A stretch of 64,000 bases of DNA from Venturia oleaginea (taxonomy: Eukaryota; Ascomycota; Dothideomycetes; Venturiales; Venturiaceae), in assembly GCA_013176395.1 (NCBI GenBank), contig JABMLP010000005.1:434001-498000 (forward strand). The letters run 5' to 3'. The position numbers were made by a program, and so were the translations under genes. Shown here piece after piece: positions 43,875-55,251 of this stretch (positions are counted from its first letter, which is position 1; every line of letters begins with the position of its first letter). The notes below the pieces were generated by a model. It saw only the letters and a list, made by a program, of their open reading frames with translations. It was not told the origin of the DNA and made no database searches.

Positions 43875-45219
43875 CAGTACTAGGGCAAAAGTTTCCGTAC
43901 AATTAAGCGAAAACGCGAAATCTACACCTCTCATTTTCTAACACATTATCTTTGCACTACCATTATGTCACCTCAACGAAAGCCATTGACTCCTATAAAC
44001 CCGCAGAGGCTTCCTAATCATCGTCCTACTCCATATCAACGCAGCAAAATTGATGCGCAGCGTGAAGCCGGGCTCAGTTTAGGCGCAATTGCGGCGCTAC
44101 AAAAACTACCGCGTTCCACCATCCAATACAGCCTTGAAAAGGCCCCATTACGCCAGAACGGCGAATCCCTACCTTCCAGCGGCCGGCCACGCTCGTATAC
44201 AGACCGAGATGAACGATCTCTGTTACGCATTATACGTACGCAGCCTAAGTTAACGTACGAGGAGGTCAAAAGACAGGCTTGCATCGATTTTTCGAAGGAT
44301 ACCATCAGGAGGATATTGAAAGAGTACGGAATCGCAAATTGGAGGTCTGCAAGGCGCCCTTTCCTCACACAGGTACATGCTGACGCCAAGAAGCTCTGGG
44401 CAGAGCAGCACATCTCGTGGAAAGCTGAAGATTGGGCGAAGATTATATGGTCTGACGAGTGCTCAGTTGAGCGAGGGACCGGCAAGGCAAGAACATGGTG
44501 TTTTCGCACACCAGGACAAAAATGGGAGACCTCAATGATTGATACCTATAAGAAGGGTAAAGGAGCGTCTATCATGATTTGGGCATGCTTCTCTGGCCAA
44601 GTAGGGCGCTCTGAATTGTACATTCTTAAGCGTGACCTAGAGAGCAAGCGTCAAGGCTACTCTACGAACTCGTATATCAAGTTACTCGACGAAATGCTAC
44701 CTACAGTATACGAACCGGGCCTTAAATTTATGCAGGATAAAACGCGCCTATCCACAAAGCCAAAAAGACTATAGTCTGGTTTAAGGAAAACCTCATTCCA
44801 CTACAAGATGCGCCGCCCTACAGTCCTGATATGAACCCGATTGAAAACCTCTGGCGGAGGCTCAAGGAATTGGTCTACAAAGTGGAACCTATGATTGAAT
44901 ACGTTACTGGCGGTGTAGACAATATACGAGAGGTTCTAGAAGAAGCACTTATTAAGGCCTGGCGGCTTATTGAACAACATTATTTTGATGCTGTACTTGA
45001 GTCAATGCCAAGGAGGGTTGAGGCATTACTGGCGGCAGATGGTTGGCACACAAAATACTAAATAGCTCACTGAATGGCTCATTTTGTAGCCCTGGTATTA
45101 CTGTACATTATACGAGAATATGAGCGAAAATAATTGCGTTGAAAGCGCGATAATATAATTACAAGAATCACCATTTTTTGAGCGATCTCGGCTGTACGGA
45201 AACTTGTGCGACCCTACTG
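43875..45219 (+). mobile_element. Tc1/mariner-type DNA transposon, copy 2
   Basis: 1345 bases with the same terminal repeats as copy 1, flanked by TA at 43873-43874 and 45220-45221. It is inserted in the 3' half of the HET-domain gene, in opposite orientation to it. From about 500 bases before the transposase stop to the right end it is identical to copy 1; the few differences, nearly all transitions, are in the left half. Confidence 0.95.
43965..45061 (+). pseudogene. Tc1/mariner transposase, frame-shifted (copy 2)
   Basis: Same protein as in copy 1, with only a few residue changes (for example Ser for Pro at residue 2 and Gly for Ser in ERGTGKAR). The frame breaks at the same place, after the second catalytic Asp (near 44735-44744), and resumes in another frame to 45061. 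The start context is equivalent. Because an independent identical mutation is unlikely, both copies derive from a source that already carried it. Confidence 0.9.
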
Positions 45220-45420
45220 TAAGAGCGACATCGTTTCGTCGGCTCGGACGTGGAGTGCGGTATCGGCCATGAACTGCTCTCTGGTGCATTTGAGTAGCTG
45301 CATGAGTCGTTCTTCGGCAATAGAGCTCATGAAGCTGACGCCTACTTCCTGGGACTGGTCAGCCAAATTCTGCCTATTTCTGCCTTTCGAATAGAGGTGC
45401 TTTAGATCAAGGTCAATAAA

Positions 45421-45460
45421 GATGAATTTCTGGCAACCTTGAAGACCAGGTCGCTAAAAA
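45421..45460 (+). repeat. Short dispersed repeat, copy D (inside HET-gene intron)
   Basis: GATGAATTTCTGGCAACCTT followed by GAAGACCAGGTCGCTA. It lies within the 197-base intron of the HET gene, on the opposite strand to the gene, as copy B does in importin beta. Confidence 0.55.
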
Positions 45461-47075
45461 TCTATCGTGTCTTTGTGATTTTGAGCGGGGAGGGAAAAGA
45501 GTTGAGCAACCATGTTGCGCGTTTGGGTTCACATTTTGTATACAAACCTACCTTTGAAGGCGGCGCATAACCACCGACCGTTTCTGTTTCCCCTCCCATA
45601 TTCATAACTAATGTTCGCCAGAAAGACTCCACTTTGTCGTCTAGTGGCCGAACTTCAAACGTTTGGCAAATACTGCCACTGTTCAAGCAGAAGTCTGAAG
45701 CGATTCTCGTTCGTGAAGATGCCGGAGACCGTCTTAACACGATCCAAAATATGCGCTTGTACATTCAGAGCACCATGGAGGACTCTAATTGGTTTCCGCT
45801 TCGGAATGCTATTGGTCCATTGTGATAGCTGTCCTTTGGGAGAAAGTTTTAGGGTGAACATCGGCTGAGGAGAAGTCCAATCCGGAACCCAGGTCGGCAT
45901 GTTTTTCATTTTCCGCGCGTGCGGTGGACGCTCTGTCCACCAGAGAAGCACATCTTGCCTCTCACGAATGATACAAGCTGCAGCTTCTGTGAATACCTCC
46001 TCAGAAGTCTTCGTATAATCCACAAGAGGCCCCATATCGCTTCTCAGTCTTCCTGTCGCTCGTTGTGACAATTGCGTGATAGGAAGCATTGCAAAAACAT
46101 ATTCCCGATTGTCGGCGGTTTTCCTGTCTCGCGCCGTTTGGATCATTGGTAATAGACTGAGTCCTGGATCTTCGCGATATCGACGCTCTGCGATCTCGAT
46201 CCCTGATATTGGGTGAAGGCCATCCATCAGATCTAAAGATACCTCACGCTTGAGGATTTTAGACTGGACAATTACCATAGCCATGTAAGCTGGATAAAAA
46301 TCCTCCCAGACAATTGAACCACCGCCAGAAGTAATGATCGTGTTTTTCGTGATAATGATATCAGGAATGCATTGAACAGAGTCGAAGTATCCAGCGGTAA
46401 AGATTTCCGTCATAGCAGTCCATAGAGCTTGATCTGAGGGTCGCAGCTCTGTGACGTTTCTCTTCAAGATCTCCTCTACCATAACAGCTGCCTGTGCAAC
46501 AGCAGCAGTGGCCAAGCGGTTAGAAAGTCCGAAAACTACTTTGGCATTGGTCCACCAATTCGATAGAGTCATGATGTTTTGAAGGCTTCATTCGTTCTGT
46601 CTGATCCGGGACCAAGCCAGGCGATGGTACTAGTTGCATTCTCCAGGATCACTTTTGCAACAGCGGCTTGCGTATTCTGCTCCTGCAAAGTCCTTCCAAG
46701 AAGCAAGTCGGCCTACAGCAAACGAGATGAGTCTGTTCTTCGCAGTGCGCGCAGGGCGGTCTCCAGTGGCTTCGGAATGTCGATCTCCACATTGTCAATT
46801 AGGATTTTGCTAGAGCCGTAATCTCTAGAACGATCGTACGATACCACCTCATACGGACTATTGGATCGATTCTCGGTGCTCAGAGAGACTTTGATAGGGT
46901 CATCTTTCGAGTTGCTTGGCTCCAGAATGGCGAGCTGGAAGCCGTAGTTTGTGAAGAGCCGTGCAAAGGGGTTGATAATTGCACTGGCCATAGCGAGATT
47001 TCTTCTCTGGATTTGAGGAGCTATAGATTCAAGGTCAATCCATGCTTTTAGTTTGATTGCATTGGTATTGATCAT

Positions 47076-48135
47076 GAATAAGATTTTGTATGGGTTGTGT
47101 AACAGACTTCTGCTTAAGGGAACCTACCTCGACAATAATGCGTCTGTTCCCCAGGCAATTTAACTCCTCTCGTTACTTGTCCAATGCCAGCCGTATACAA
47201 CGATTCTGTGGTGTATAGATGACTCTGAACGCAACGTTGCCACGATGTTGTTATTCTGGGAATTAACCGCTTACACGGGTGGAATGAATGCGAGAGTGCG
47301 AACATGGAGCGGCAAGAGAGCCTGAATTGAAGAAAAGATTTGCGTCTTGAATGATTTGGCGATGGATCCACATCTTAAGGGGTTTGTGTGCTGTCGTTCC
47401 GTTCAGGAGAGCTTAGGTGCCTAGGAGGATTTTTAGCGGCCCCGCTTCCCGCCAAAAATAGAGCACCCGCCTAATCGAAAACATCATTGATCTGCTTCAG
47501 CCTTGTAGGAGGACTATCACAGTATCTAAACGCCAATCGACTCTGGTTTTCGCCTAATTTCCTTGCAAATGTTCAGTGGAGTAATTCTCATCTCTCCAAA
47601 AGTGGGCTTGAATGACATAACCTTGGGTCTAGCAAACTGGTCTGGTTTGCCTGAAGACCAATGTCGCCTGGGTTTGTCGAGTTGCGTGTAAGGATGGGTA
47701 ATGGTGTGCAATGTAATTTTGGTGACCTGGATCTCCATAGATACGTCAGCGTGACTGGCAGTTCCATGATGACAACGGGCCATCTATTGTCATCTTACTA
47801 TTGTAGTCGCGTCCTCACAAGACCTAGAAGTCCGGATTAGGCTGAAAACAAGCAAGGCTGACACCATTTTAGAGGAGACCATGGGGTCATTTAGTCACCA
47901 GCCAAGGTCATCACCCATGACCCAGAACACACATCGGAGATGGTTCCTCGCTCATAGCATACTTAAGGACCTCGTATCTGCCCTCAACTTCTTCTCCATA
48001 ACAACAACATCTTACACGAACTCCAGCCGCTTCAACATCTCGAACACCAACAGCTTCTCCCTCGAACAAACTCTTATCACCAACCGTCTTCCCCCTCCGA
48101 ACACCTCAATCAACCCTCAACCACGATCACAAACC
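47076..48135. other. Intergenic; one weak frame
   Basis: About 1 kb upstream of the HET gene and of the SMP-like gene. A minus-strand frame 47783-47526 (85 residues, with the words SFKPTFGEMRITPLN) looks somewhat protein-like but has no recognised domain. The transcribed leader of the SMP-like gene probably begins near 47880. Confidence 0.35.
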
Positions 48136-48445
48136 ATGTCTTCCAGCAACAAAGGTCAAGGTCAATCCAGCAACCAAATGAGCAAAGGCGATTCCCAACG
48201 CATCTCGTCTACCCAGGTAGAACTCACTACTCTCCAAAATCTCTCCACTGATCTCCATCCTTACCCATCCGAATCTCCTCCCTTCCCCAAAAGCTAACTA
48301 TACTTCTCAGGCCAAGTCCGGAGGCGACATGTCTTCCGGTGGCTTCGCAGCTCGCGCTCAAGGCGGCGCTGATCGCAACACCAACAACAATGCCGGTAAC
48401 AACGCTGGTAATAACGGTCAGGCTGGTGGTGCTGCTAAGAAGTGA
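48136..48445 (+). CDS. Small SMP-like stress protein (71 residues)
   Basis: Two exons, 48136-48216 and 48311-48445, phase 0. The start MSSSNKGQGQSSNQMSKGDS and the core RISSTQ joined to AKSGGDMSSGGFAARAQ match small fungal proteins of the seed-maturation (SMP) type. The C-terminus is Asn/Gly-rich and ends GGAAKK. Hydrophilic, no signal peptide or membrane span, and expected to be disordered. Relatives are often induced by stress or in spores; this role is inference here. The longer open frame from 47881 is 5' leader. Confidence 0.75.
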
Positions 48446-49068
48446 GGCAAACGAACTTCTCAAGACTAGATGATATGATATGGCGATCTGGCTGATGGAC
48501 TTTTGATGGATGTTTTGATTGGTCTGTCTTCATTGGGGGATTCCTTCTCCGGTGGTGGATGGGTTGGTTTTGGGCATCTAGAATGGTGTGGGATATATGG
48601 ATAGTCTCAAGCCAGACGGATAGATAAGAAATTCAGATGTGATGATTTTGACTTGATTGTCAATTGCAGCAATTTCGGAAGCTTTTGTGAGATTGTATTA
48701 GCCGTCTTAGCTGGAAGTCAGTAATCTTTGGCAAGTCTTGGAGTTAGACCCGAGGAGATCCGAATATCTGGCAAAATCATTATCTTAAGTCTTTCAAATC
48801 GAGCATTATTTGATCTAATTTGAAGGATTGATGCAAATAAGCGGCAGTACTTTTCTACATCTCTTGAATCTTTCACACAGCAAAGCCTTACCTTCCTCAC
48901 CTCGCCACACAACTGTTATCACCCTTATGCTGACCCGGCAGCGGTTCCTCCCTCCCACAAGGCTTCGGATCCTCATGATTCGCACAACACCCCGGAAAAA
49001 CAGAACATTTCGTATTACCCTGTTCCAGTCATTAGCTTCCAATCCAAGTCTCCCACATCACAAAACAA
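48446..49068. other. Intergenic between convergent genes
   Basis: 620 bases between the SMP-like gene and the phospholipase gene. A terminal exon of the phospholipase may lie here. Confidence 0.45.
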
Positions 49069-49599
49069 TCAAAAGAAGCCTAATGGAATGAAAGAAAAAC
49101 TCACCTTCCCCTCCTTCGCATCCCACTTGTTATGCTCCGCCTCCGGCCGATTATACTTTCTAACAACAGGATAATAAACCCGTCTAGCAGCCTCGACACA
49201 ATTCTCATGCTTCCCACACACCTCCACCATCCCATCCCTCAACCGCTCATCCGCAATCTTCTTGTTCACTTCGTTAAACATACCCAATCTTTTGAGATTC
49301 CTGTATGAGAAATCATGGCGTGCGCAAACGGGTTTGAAGGATACCTTATCACCGTTTTTGGTTGCAGGATAGCTATCGGGGGAGGCAGAGCAGGCGTCGG
49401 AACACCATTCGAAGCAGGCGGGGCGCGTATTGGATCGGAATGTGGAGGTCCATTCGGAGAGGGGGATTATGAAGGCGAGGTTGGAGAAGGTTTGGAAGTC
49501 GCAGGGTCCGTCGGCGGTGGTGAATGGGGTGTTGAGAGAGGCGACTGAGGCGAGAGCTGTGGGCAGAAGGAAGAGAGTCGTGAAGAATGGGGAAAGCAT
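49069..49599 (-). CDS. Secreted phospholipase A2 (fungal/bacterial type)
   Basis: Calcium-dependent secreted phospholipase A2 of the group XIV/prokaryotic type, releasing fatty acids from phospholipids. 176 residues as read. Signal peptide: MLSPFFTTLFLLPTALASVA. The active-site word is CARHDFSYRNLKRLG with the catalytic His-Asp pair; paired Cys (ACFEWCSDAC and VCGKHENCVEAAR) form the expected disulfides. After KEGK there is a good donor (GTGAGT near 49107), so the last residues may be intron read-through and a further exon may follow downstream on the minus strand. Confidence 0.85.
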   Translation of the reverse strand: MLSPFFTTLFLLPTALASVASLNTPFTTADGPCDFQTFSNLAFIIPLSEWTSTFRSNTRPACFEWCSDACSASPDSYPATKNGDKVSFKPVCARHDFSYRNLKRLGMFNEVNKKIADERLRDGMVEVCGKHENCVEAARRVYYPVVRKYNRPEAEHNKWDAKEGKVSFSFIPLGFF

Positions 49600-50693
49600 C
49601 TTGATGGGCTTTTCGACTGATTTAATGAATGTGAGGCCAGTAGTAGAACCTTTGGCAGAATGAAGATGCTGTCGCTAGAATGTGTGGACTGCAAGTTTTG
49701 ACGCCAAAGGTCACGGTCGTGGAAAGACCACCTGCGCGAAAGCCGAGTCGACTTCGAAATCACGGACGGAATGTTGTACGAGGTTTGAAGGGCGTTCAAG
49801 AATGATCAGCCAGTCTAAACAAGTGATTCCTTACCGACAATCGACATCGATCCTCAACTCGAAATGACAAAGTTGTCAAATTGGGCGTTGCAGAATATCC
49901 GCGCCTCCATAGTTATAAGTACGGCAAATGGATAGATTGACCATGCCCTTAATCATATGAGGAAATTTAGATTATTTTCCTTGTACTAGTAAGTACTTGC
50001 GGGGCTCTTGCAAGTCCTTCTTCAAGCTCGGTCGTTTTCTATGGGTCAATTAACTTGATACATCCGTTTTGAGAGCGGCTTCATGAGCCACAAAGCTTGA
50101 TGAGTTTATTTTGGCCTGAGGAGATTGTCCCGCTCGAGATGGAGGGGCGATGGATTTGTGGGTGGAAAGAATCTTGTGATTTGTGAGTGAACAACCCAAA
50201 CATTGTGGCCTAACTGCAGTAACAGAAAGCCGACTATGTAGCTGTGAGTCGTTTGTGAAGAGCTGGACTGTACTTGGGCCATAGTGTATTCACAATCGTT
50301 TCCTAACTTTGACTAGGGTGTACATATAAGTCGAGGTTGGTAGCAGAATGATGGTGACAAATACAGCAGAAGAATATTTGAGGCCTTCCAGCCAAGCAAG
50401 TGACAGTAAGAATGGCTTATAACGGACCTGTTCCGAGGCTGTATCACAAATTAAGGCTCGGTGTTTGAGGATGTTCTATCTATCATGGTATAAAAGCTGT
50501 AACAATCGTCTTCGAATATGAAGAATATCATTTGCGGTGGAGGGTGGTGATGTGTGCTCTAGATATTTTGTTAGAGGCGGTGAACATGCAAGCGGTGAAC
50601 ATGCTAATAGAGAACAAAAATATCCGCTTTACACTATGGTTCTGAGGCCACTCTAATTTCCAAGTACACAACAATAACTTACCAATCCTAGAC
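49600..50693. promoter_or_regulatory. Divergent upstream region
   Basis: 1.1 kb between the phospholipase gene (minus) and the unknown Cys/His-rich gene (plus). No gene supported. Confidence 0.45.
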
Positions 50694-51947
50694 ATGGACA
50701 CGCCGCGCACCCCTGGCGAACACCCCATCTCGAAATCCCACGACGAAAGCAATCTCTGCTCGGTATCAACTGGGCAGCACATCCTCAAATGCGGACATTG
50801 GATCTCCACAGTTCCAGGAGATGAATGTGGCGAGAACTGCGCCGAAACTGGCACAGAGCTGTATTTTACCTGCATCTCCTGCACCGACTTCGTCACAATT
50901 CGGTACCTGGTTGAAAATGAAATAAAAGCAAAGTGGGCGCGGCTATCCATGCAAGAAATCAAATTGCTCGAAAACAGCCTTCAGGATACACTCCTACATC
51001 TTGGCCGAGAAATTGTTGTAGGCCGCTTGAATGCCCGTGGTCGAGGTTGCAAGCAGGTGCCATCCCGCCACGCCGACACGGTCAAGCTGATCCTGGCATT
51101 CCGGCTCAAAGGTATCGCCTCAGCCTTGATGAGAGCTAATTCTGTGGCCGACATTGAGCCCGAATTCCTGCTCTTCTGCTCTGACTTTATGGGTCCTACT
51201 CCCATTAATCTTGGAGCTCACCTGAACGAGCTATCTTTTATGAAGAAAAACATTTTGAAGTCACCAGCAGAGTTTAGGTCTATGATGGTGAAGACGACGA
51301 CCATGGAGTATCTCTTCTTGGTGTTGCTTGAAGAGGAGAGCCTGAAGCGTATGGTCGAGGGCCATATCGAGGCAACTCAAGATGTTATCAATGCAGAGTT
51401 GCAACCAAAAGCCCATCAACACCGACCAGTGGGTTCTTTCCTGGCTGCGGCGGATGACTTCAGAAGGGTCTCACCAACACCTAGTTTCAAGGAGGCCAAG
51501 ATGTCTGCAGCGTATTACCAGCCTCACCCAGACAATGAGACCAGTCCGGAGACATCTGCTAGGCGAAAATTATCATTTCCTGCAGCGCGGGGAGCTTACG
51601 AAGCGTACAGCAAACCCTCTGGGCGAATTGCTGAGCGGTTTCCACGCGGTGAGATTGCTAACTCTAGTCGCATCAGAGTGCCGGCCAGATTGACGCACGG
51701 GACAGCTGGAAAGGAAAATGAGGAGCCACATTCGAAGCGAAATATCCAAAACTACTCGACGCTACAGATGGCAGCTCCTAGGAGAGGAACGGTGGGTTCT
51801 GGTTATGGAACGAGTCATGCAGCGCGCAGACGTCCAGGTTCAAGCAGCTTCGTCGCTCGCGCGAGCGAATCACTGAGGAGTTCTGCGGCAGTAGCTTCGG
51901 CAAGTGCCCAGAAGAGCATTCGAGAGGAGGCAGGTAGAAAGCGATAA
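50694..51947 (+). CDS. Unknown 417-residue protein with N-terminal Cys/His-rich region
   Basis: Single exon. No family recognised. Residues 20-65 hold many Cys and His (LKCGHWIST, DECGENCAETG, CISCTDFV) that could bind zinc. Residues 80-240 look helical and globular. The C-terminal ~170 residues are Ser/Arg/Pro-rich and likely disordered, with a KENEEPHSKR word and a basic end (REEAGRKR). No signal peptide or membrane span. Likely a nuclear or cytoplasmic protein; that is only inference. Confidence 0.7.
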   Translation: MDTPRTPGEHPISKSHDESNLCSVSTGQHILKCGHWISTVPGDECGENCAETGTELYFTCISCTDFVTIRYLVENEIKAKWARLSMQEIKLLENSLQDTLLHLGREIVVGRLNARGRGCKQVPSRHADTVKLILAFRLKGIASALMRANSVADIEPEFLLFCSDFMGPTPINLGAHLNELSFMKKNILKSPAEFRSMMVKTTTMEYLFLVLLEEESLKRMVEGHIEATQDVINAELQPKAHQHRPVGSFLAAADDFRRVSPTPSFKEAKMSAAYYQPHPDNETSPETSARRKLSFPAARGAYEAYSKPSGRIAERFPRGEIANSSRIRVPARLTHGTAGKENEEPHSKRNIQNYSTLQMAAPRRGTVGSGYGTSHAARRRPGSSSFVARASESLRSSAAVASASAQKSIREEAGRKR

Positions 51948-53397
51948 AGTGTCAGCAAAGCTTGACATGTGTTGGAAACAGATATGGAGTAGCTGGAAGA
52001 TAGCGGAGACATAGCTCCCGTTGCAAGGCAGAGAAAAGAAAATATACTCTGGGGACTTCGGTGTTTGGTGATGTAGAAACAGTCAACAGCGATGCAACGA
52101 AGTTGTGCCTCTGTCTGCACACTGCACCAACATATTCATCCTTCTCATGTCGATGGCTGTGATGCGACTGAGGGTAGAATTATGCTATCAAAAGCGTGAT
52201 GAGAGTGAGAGTATTAGGTAACAGGCATCCAACGATGGACCGACATTAATATGCAGCCATGTATGCACGCTATCAAGAGACACTTGGCAACAGTGACTTT
52301 GCATATCACAGTCTGCAATTAGGCAAATGTCAATCTTCGGAGGAGGGTGCTGAGACGCCAGAAAGCCACTCTAAGGATGTCTTCGCTACCAGGCTGCAAG
52401 AGGGCTAGTAAAGTGGCTTGATTCCAATAGTAACCCAGACAACCCATCGTCCCATCCTGTATCACCATCCCAGCCAGAGCTACCCTTCTAACTCCTTATC
52501 TCTATTCTAGCCACTGCTTCATTTCCCAACACTACCACTCGCGCTTTATCAAAAGAACAATATGGCTGATGGGCACGGACAGGACAAGTTTTGCATTGCC
52601 CTCACCTCACCAAACTTGGGAAGGACATGCCATCAGATGTGCCAGCAAGATACAAACCTCGTCCGCTTCTTGCAGCCGTGCATAAATCATAATCGCTCGC
52701 CTGGCTAAAATGTATCGAGCCAAGACGTGGAGGTATGGTATCGTACGCATAGTAAGCCATGCTTCATGTAATTCGAAGCACTTCAAGTTATCCTTCCTTC
52801 ATCGAGATTCGACATTGCAGGTACCTAGCTTTTTGACGTCGAGCGCCTAGCTTCCTGCCGTACCCCACCTCAGCTATCCTGCTTTTTGATACCGACTGGA
52901 CTCTCTAACCCACGGTATCAGCCCTAGGCCAAGGACAATAACCTGACGGCCAATCCTGAGTATTGAATCTGGTAGAATGAGGCCGAGCAACGGCCTCCTA
53001 TAAGGCTATGATTTTCAGCCCAGATCAACGCCGTCGCCAACCAAGGCACCATCACGCGAGAACCTCTTCAGCAGAAGAGTCCGTGTGGGGCGGACGAGTC
53101 GTGTTTTGAAAATGGAGGCAACCTCGTGGGAAGACCACTTTAGAAAAAGGCTGATAAGACCCGGGCCTACTCTTGTCTATATCTGCAGGAGAAAGCCTGG
53201 TTTCGAATTTCGTTCCAGTATATCCGCACGCGAGGAGCAGAGTCGGCCAGATTGCCTCCCTCCACACGCAAGGACCATCTTCTTCATCGATTGATCTGGC
53301 TAAAGACCCTTCTATTCTCTTTCGAACTTTGTTGAAAAGACGGGGACCCCGGATCATAAGGTGCACCTTGTGCAACAAACCTTCGTTCTTCTCAGCT
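51948..53397. other. Intergenic, no gene supported
   Basis: About 1.4 kb upstream of the P450 gene. In-frame codons upstream of 53398 (from 53173) look like leader sequence. Confidence 0.5.
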
Positions 53398-55251
53398 ATG
53401 GATGACACCATAATCATCAACAGCAGCTCAGAGAGCTTGCTCTTCACCCAAGGTCATGCACCAGTCATGGAGTTCGCACCTGAGCCCGATCACTCTTTCA
53501 TCCGCATTGCTGGTCAGGCCCTTCTCGCTCTTTTGGCACTTCAGACTCTCGTTCAATTGGTAAAGAGGTACATGTTCAAGTCCAAGTACCCTCGCATCCC
53601 AGGACCATGGCAGATTCCTTACGTTGGCCGTGTTCACGATCTTCCATTAGAATACACATGGCTCAAATTCAAAGAATGGGCTGACGAGTTTGGCCCAATT
53701 TACATGACCAAAATGTTCGGACACAACCTTTTGGTCCTTACGGATGAGAACATCGTCGAGGACCTGCTCGTCAAAAGGGCCAAGATATACTCGGATCGTC
53801 CAATGATGCGATCTCTGGTTGACTCGAAAAGTACTTTTGGGTCGATGGAATACCTTCCACTAATGGGAAAGAATGGTAAGTCTTCGATAATTTCTAATCA
53901 TCCGAGATGGTGATTTAACAAATATCCTTCGCAGAATACTGGGCACGACAACGGAAGTGGGCTCACCTAGCCATCTCACAAACAGCAAAATTGAATTATT
54001 TCGGCGTCATGGACTACGAAGTCAGGAGAATGTTGTTCCTGCTCACAAAGCAACGCGACGATGCTCAAATGCTACTTGAAGACATGGCTAGCCGCATCAT
54101 GTGCACACTCGCTTGGGACGAACCGAGTGTCAGTAAGAAAAACACCATCGATGCACGGGACTTGTTACATCAGATTTCACCATGTGGCCCGATAACCAAT
54201 CTCATCACGCCTCTGTGGCATTTACCGTACTGGATTAACCCGTGGAAGCAAGCGGAAAAGAATATCCGTCATGATCCATTGCATGCTTGGCAGTCTGAGC
54301 GTTTTGCGAAAGTCAGATTGGCAATGGAGAAAGGGACGCAGCGACCTTGCTGGGCTCAACGGTTTCTTGCCGAGTCAAAGCATGCTTTGTCGGGAGAGAA
54401 AGAGGCTGCGAACTGTGTTGGTATGCTGGCACTTATGGGCGTATTGACTGTTGGTGGTCCGCTTCAATATTTCCTTGTTTCTATGGTCCATCACCCGGAA
54501 TGGTTCAAGAGGTGTCAACAAGAAATCGATGAGGTCTGTCAAGGAAGGATGCCAACTCTTGCCGACTCAACTAATCTACCTATCCTACGAGCCTGCATCA
54601 AAGAGACTGTCCGATGGCGACCCAACATCCCCACTGGTAAGTTTGCCAAAATATCAGAACATCACGTGACCCTTTATCTAACATTGGGAACAGGCGTTGG
54701 TCACGAACTCCAAGAAGATGACGTATACATGGGCTACTTCATCCCCAAAGGAACCAGAATCCTACCCATGGAATGGTAAGTCCAACCCCTAAAAAATATA
54801 CCGTTCCCCATCCCTCCTAACAATGACCACCAGGGGCATCCTCCGGGACCCAAAGAAATACCCAGACCCCTGGAACTTCCACCCAGAACGCTTCCTCGAA
54901 CCCCACTGGCCAACCTACAAAGAACCCCTAACCCAATATCCCACTATCAAATCCATGTCCCCCTTCGGCTGGGGCCAAAGAACCTGCATCGGCCAAAGCA
55001 TCACCGAAGATGAAAACCTGCTTGCCTGTGGGGGTATTGCTTGGGGCTTTGATATTAGATTTACGTATTCGCCTGAGACAGGGGAGAAGATTGATGTGCC
55101 GACTGATAAGAGTAATTCGTTGCTGATTATCAAACCGGATAAGTTTAGCATTGATATCAGGCCGAGGGTTGGGAAGGAGGAGATGATTGTTGGGGAATTT
55201 GAGAAGGCGGAGGAGAAGAATGAGAGGAGTAAGAGGGGGGTTGTTGCATGA
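53398..55251 (+). CDS. Cytochrome P450 monooxygenase
   Basis: Haem-thiolate oxygenase bound to the endoplasmic reticulum by an N-terminal span (IAGQALLALLALQTLVQL). Exons 53398-53875, 53935-54636, 54694-54775 and 54834-55251 give 559 residues in one frame. Family marks: proline-rich YPRIPGPWQIPYVG after the anchor, the helix I region (ALMGVLTVGGPLQYF, with an atypical oxygen-binding groove), the ExxR motif in CIKETVRWRPNIP, the PERF-type HPERFLEP, and the haem-binding FGWGQRTCIGQ with its Cys. Related by eye to fungal P450s of secondary metabolism, but there is no backbone synthase nearby, so the substrate is unknown. Confidence 0.93.

Larger units (their letters stand above)
43079..47075 (-). 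pseudogene. HET-domain (heterokaryon incompatibility) gene, broken and split by a Tc1 element
   Basis: HET proteins trigger cell death after fusion of unlike strains. The N-terminal HET domain is recognisable: YEVVSYDRSRDYG, then SKILIDNVEID, PLETALRALRRTDSSRLL, and after a stop VILENATSTIAWLGPGSD. Damage: TAG at 46710-46712 in the position of the family Trp (LLW); a frame change near 46570; another near 45690; and the 1345-base transposon at 43875-45219. The middle region keeps typical words (FWRTLVMN). An intron, 45551-45355, is unusually long at 197 bases and holds repeat copy D. Past the transposon the C-terminal motif GRRFFTTANGRMGMTA and, after an intron 43520-43282, TFVGDCYLHGVMDGE complete the gene. 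The transposon TA duplication lies inside a Leu codon and both flanks are in the same frame. Start could also be the Met at 46991. Confidence 0.88.

Noticed and set aside
47881..48297. Long plus-strand frame as the protein of the SMP-like gene
   Set aside because: The conserved part starts at the internal Met at 48136 and leaves the frame at a splice donor; the rest is leader and intron.
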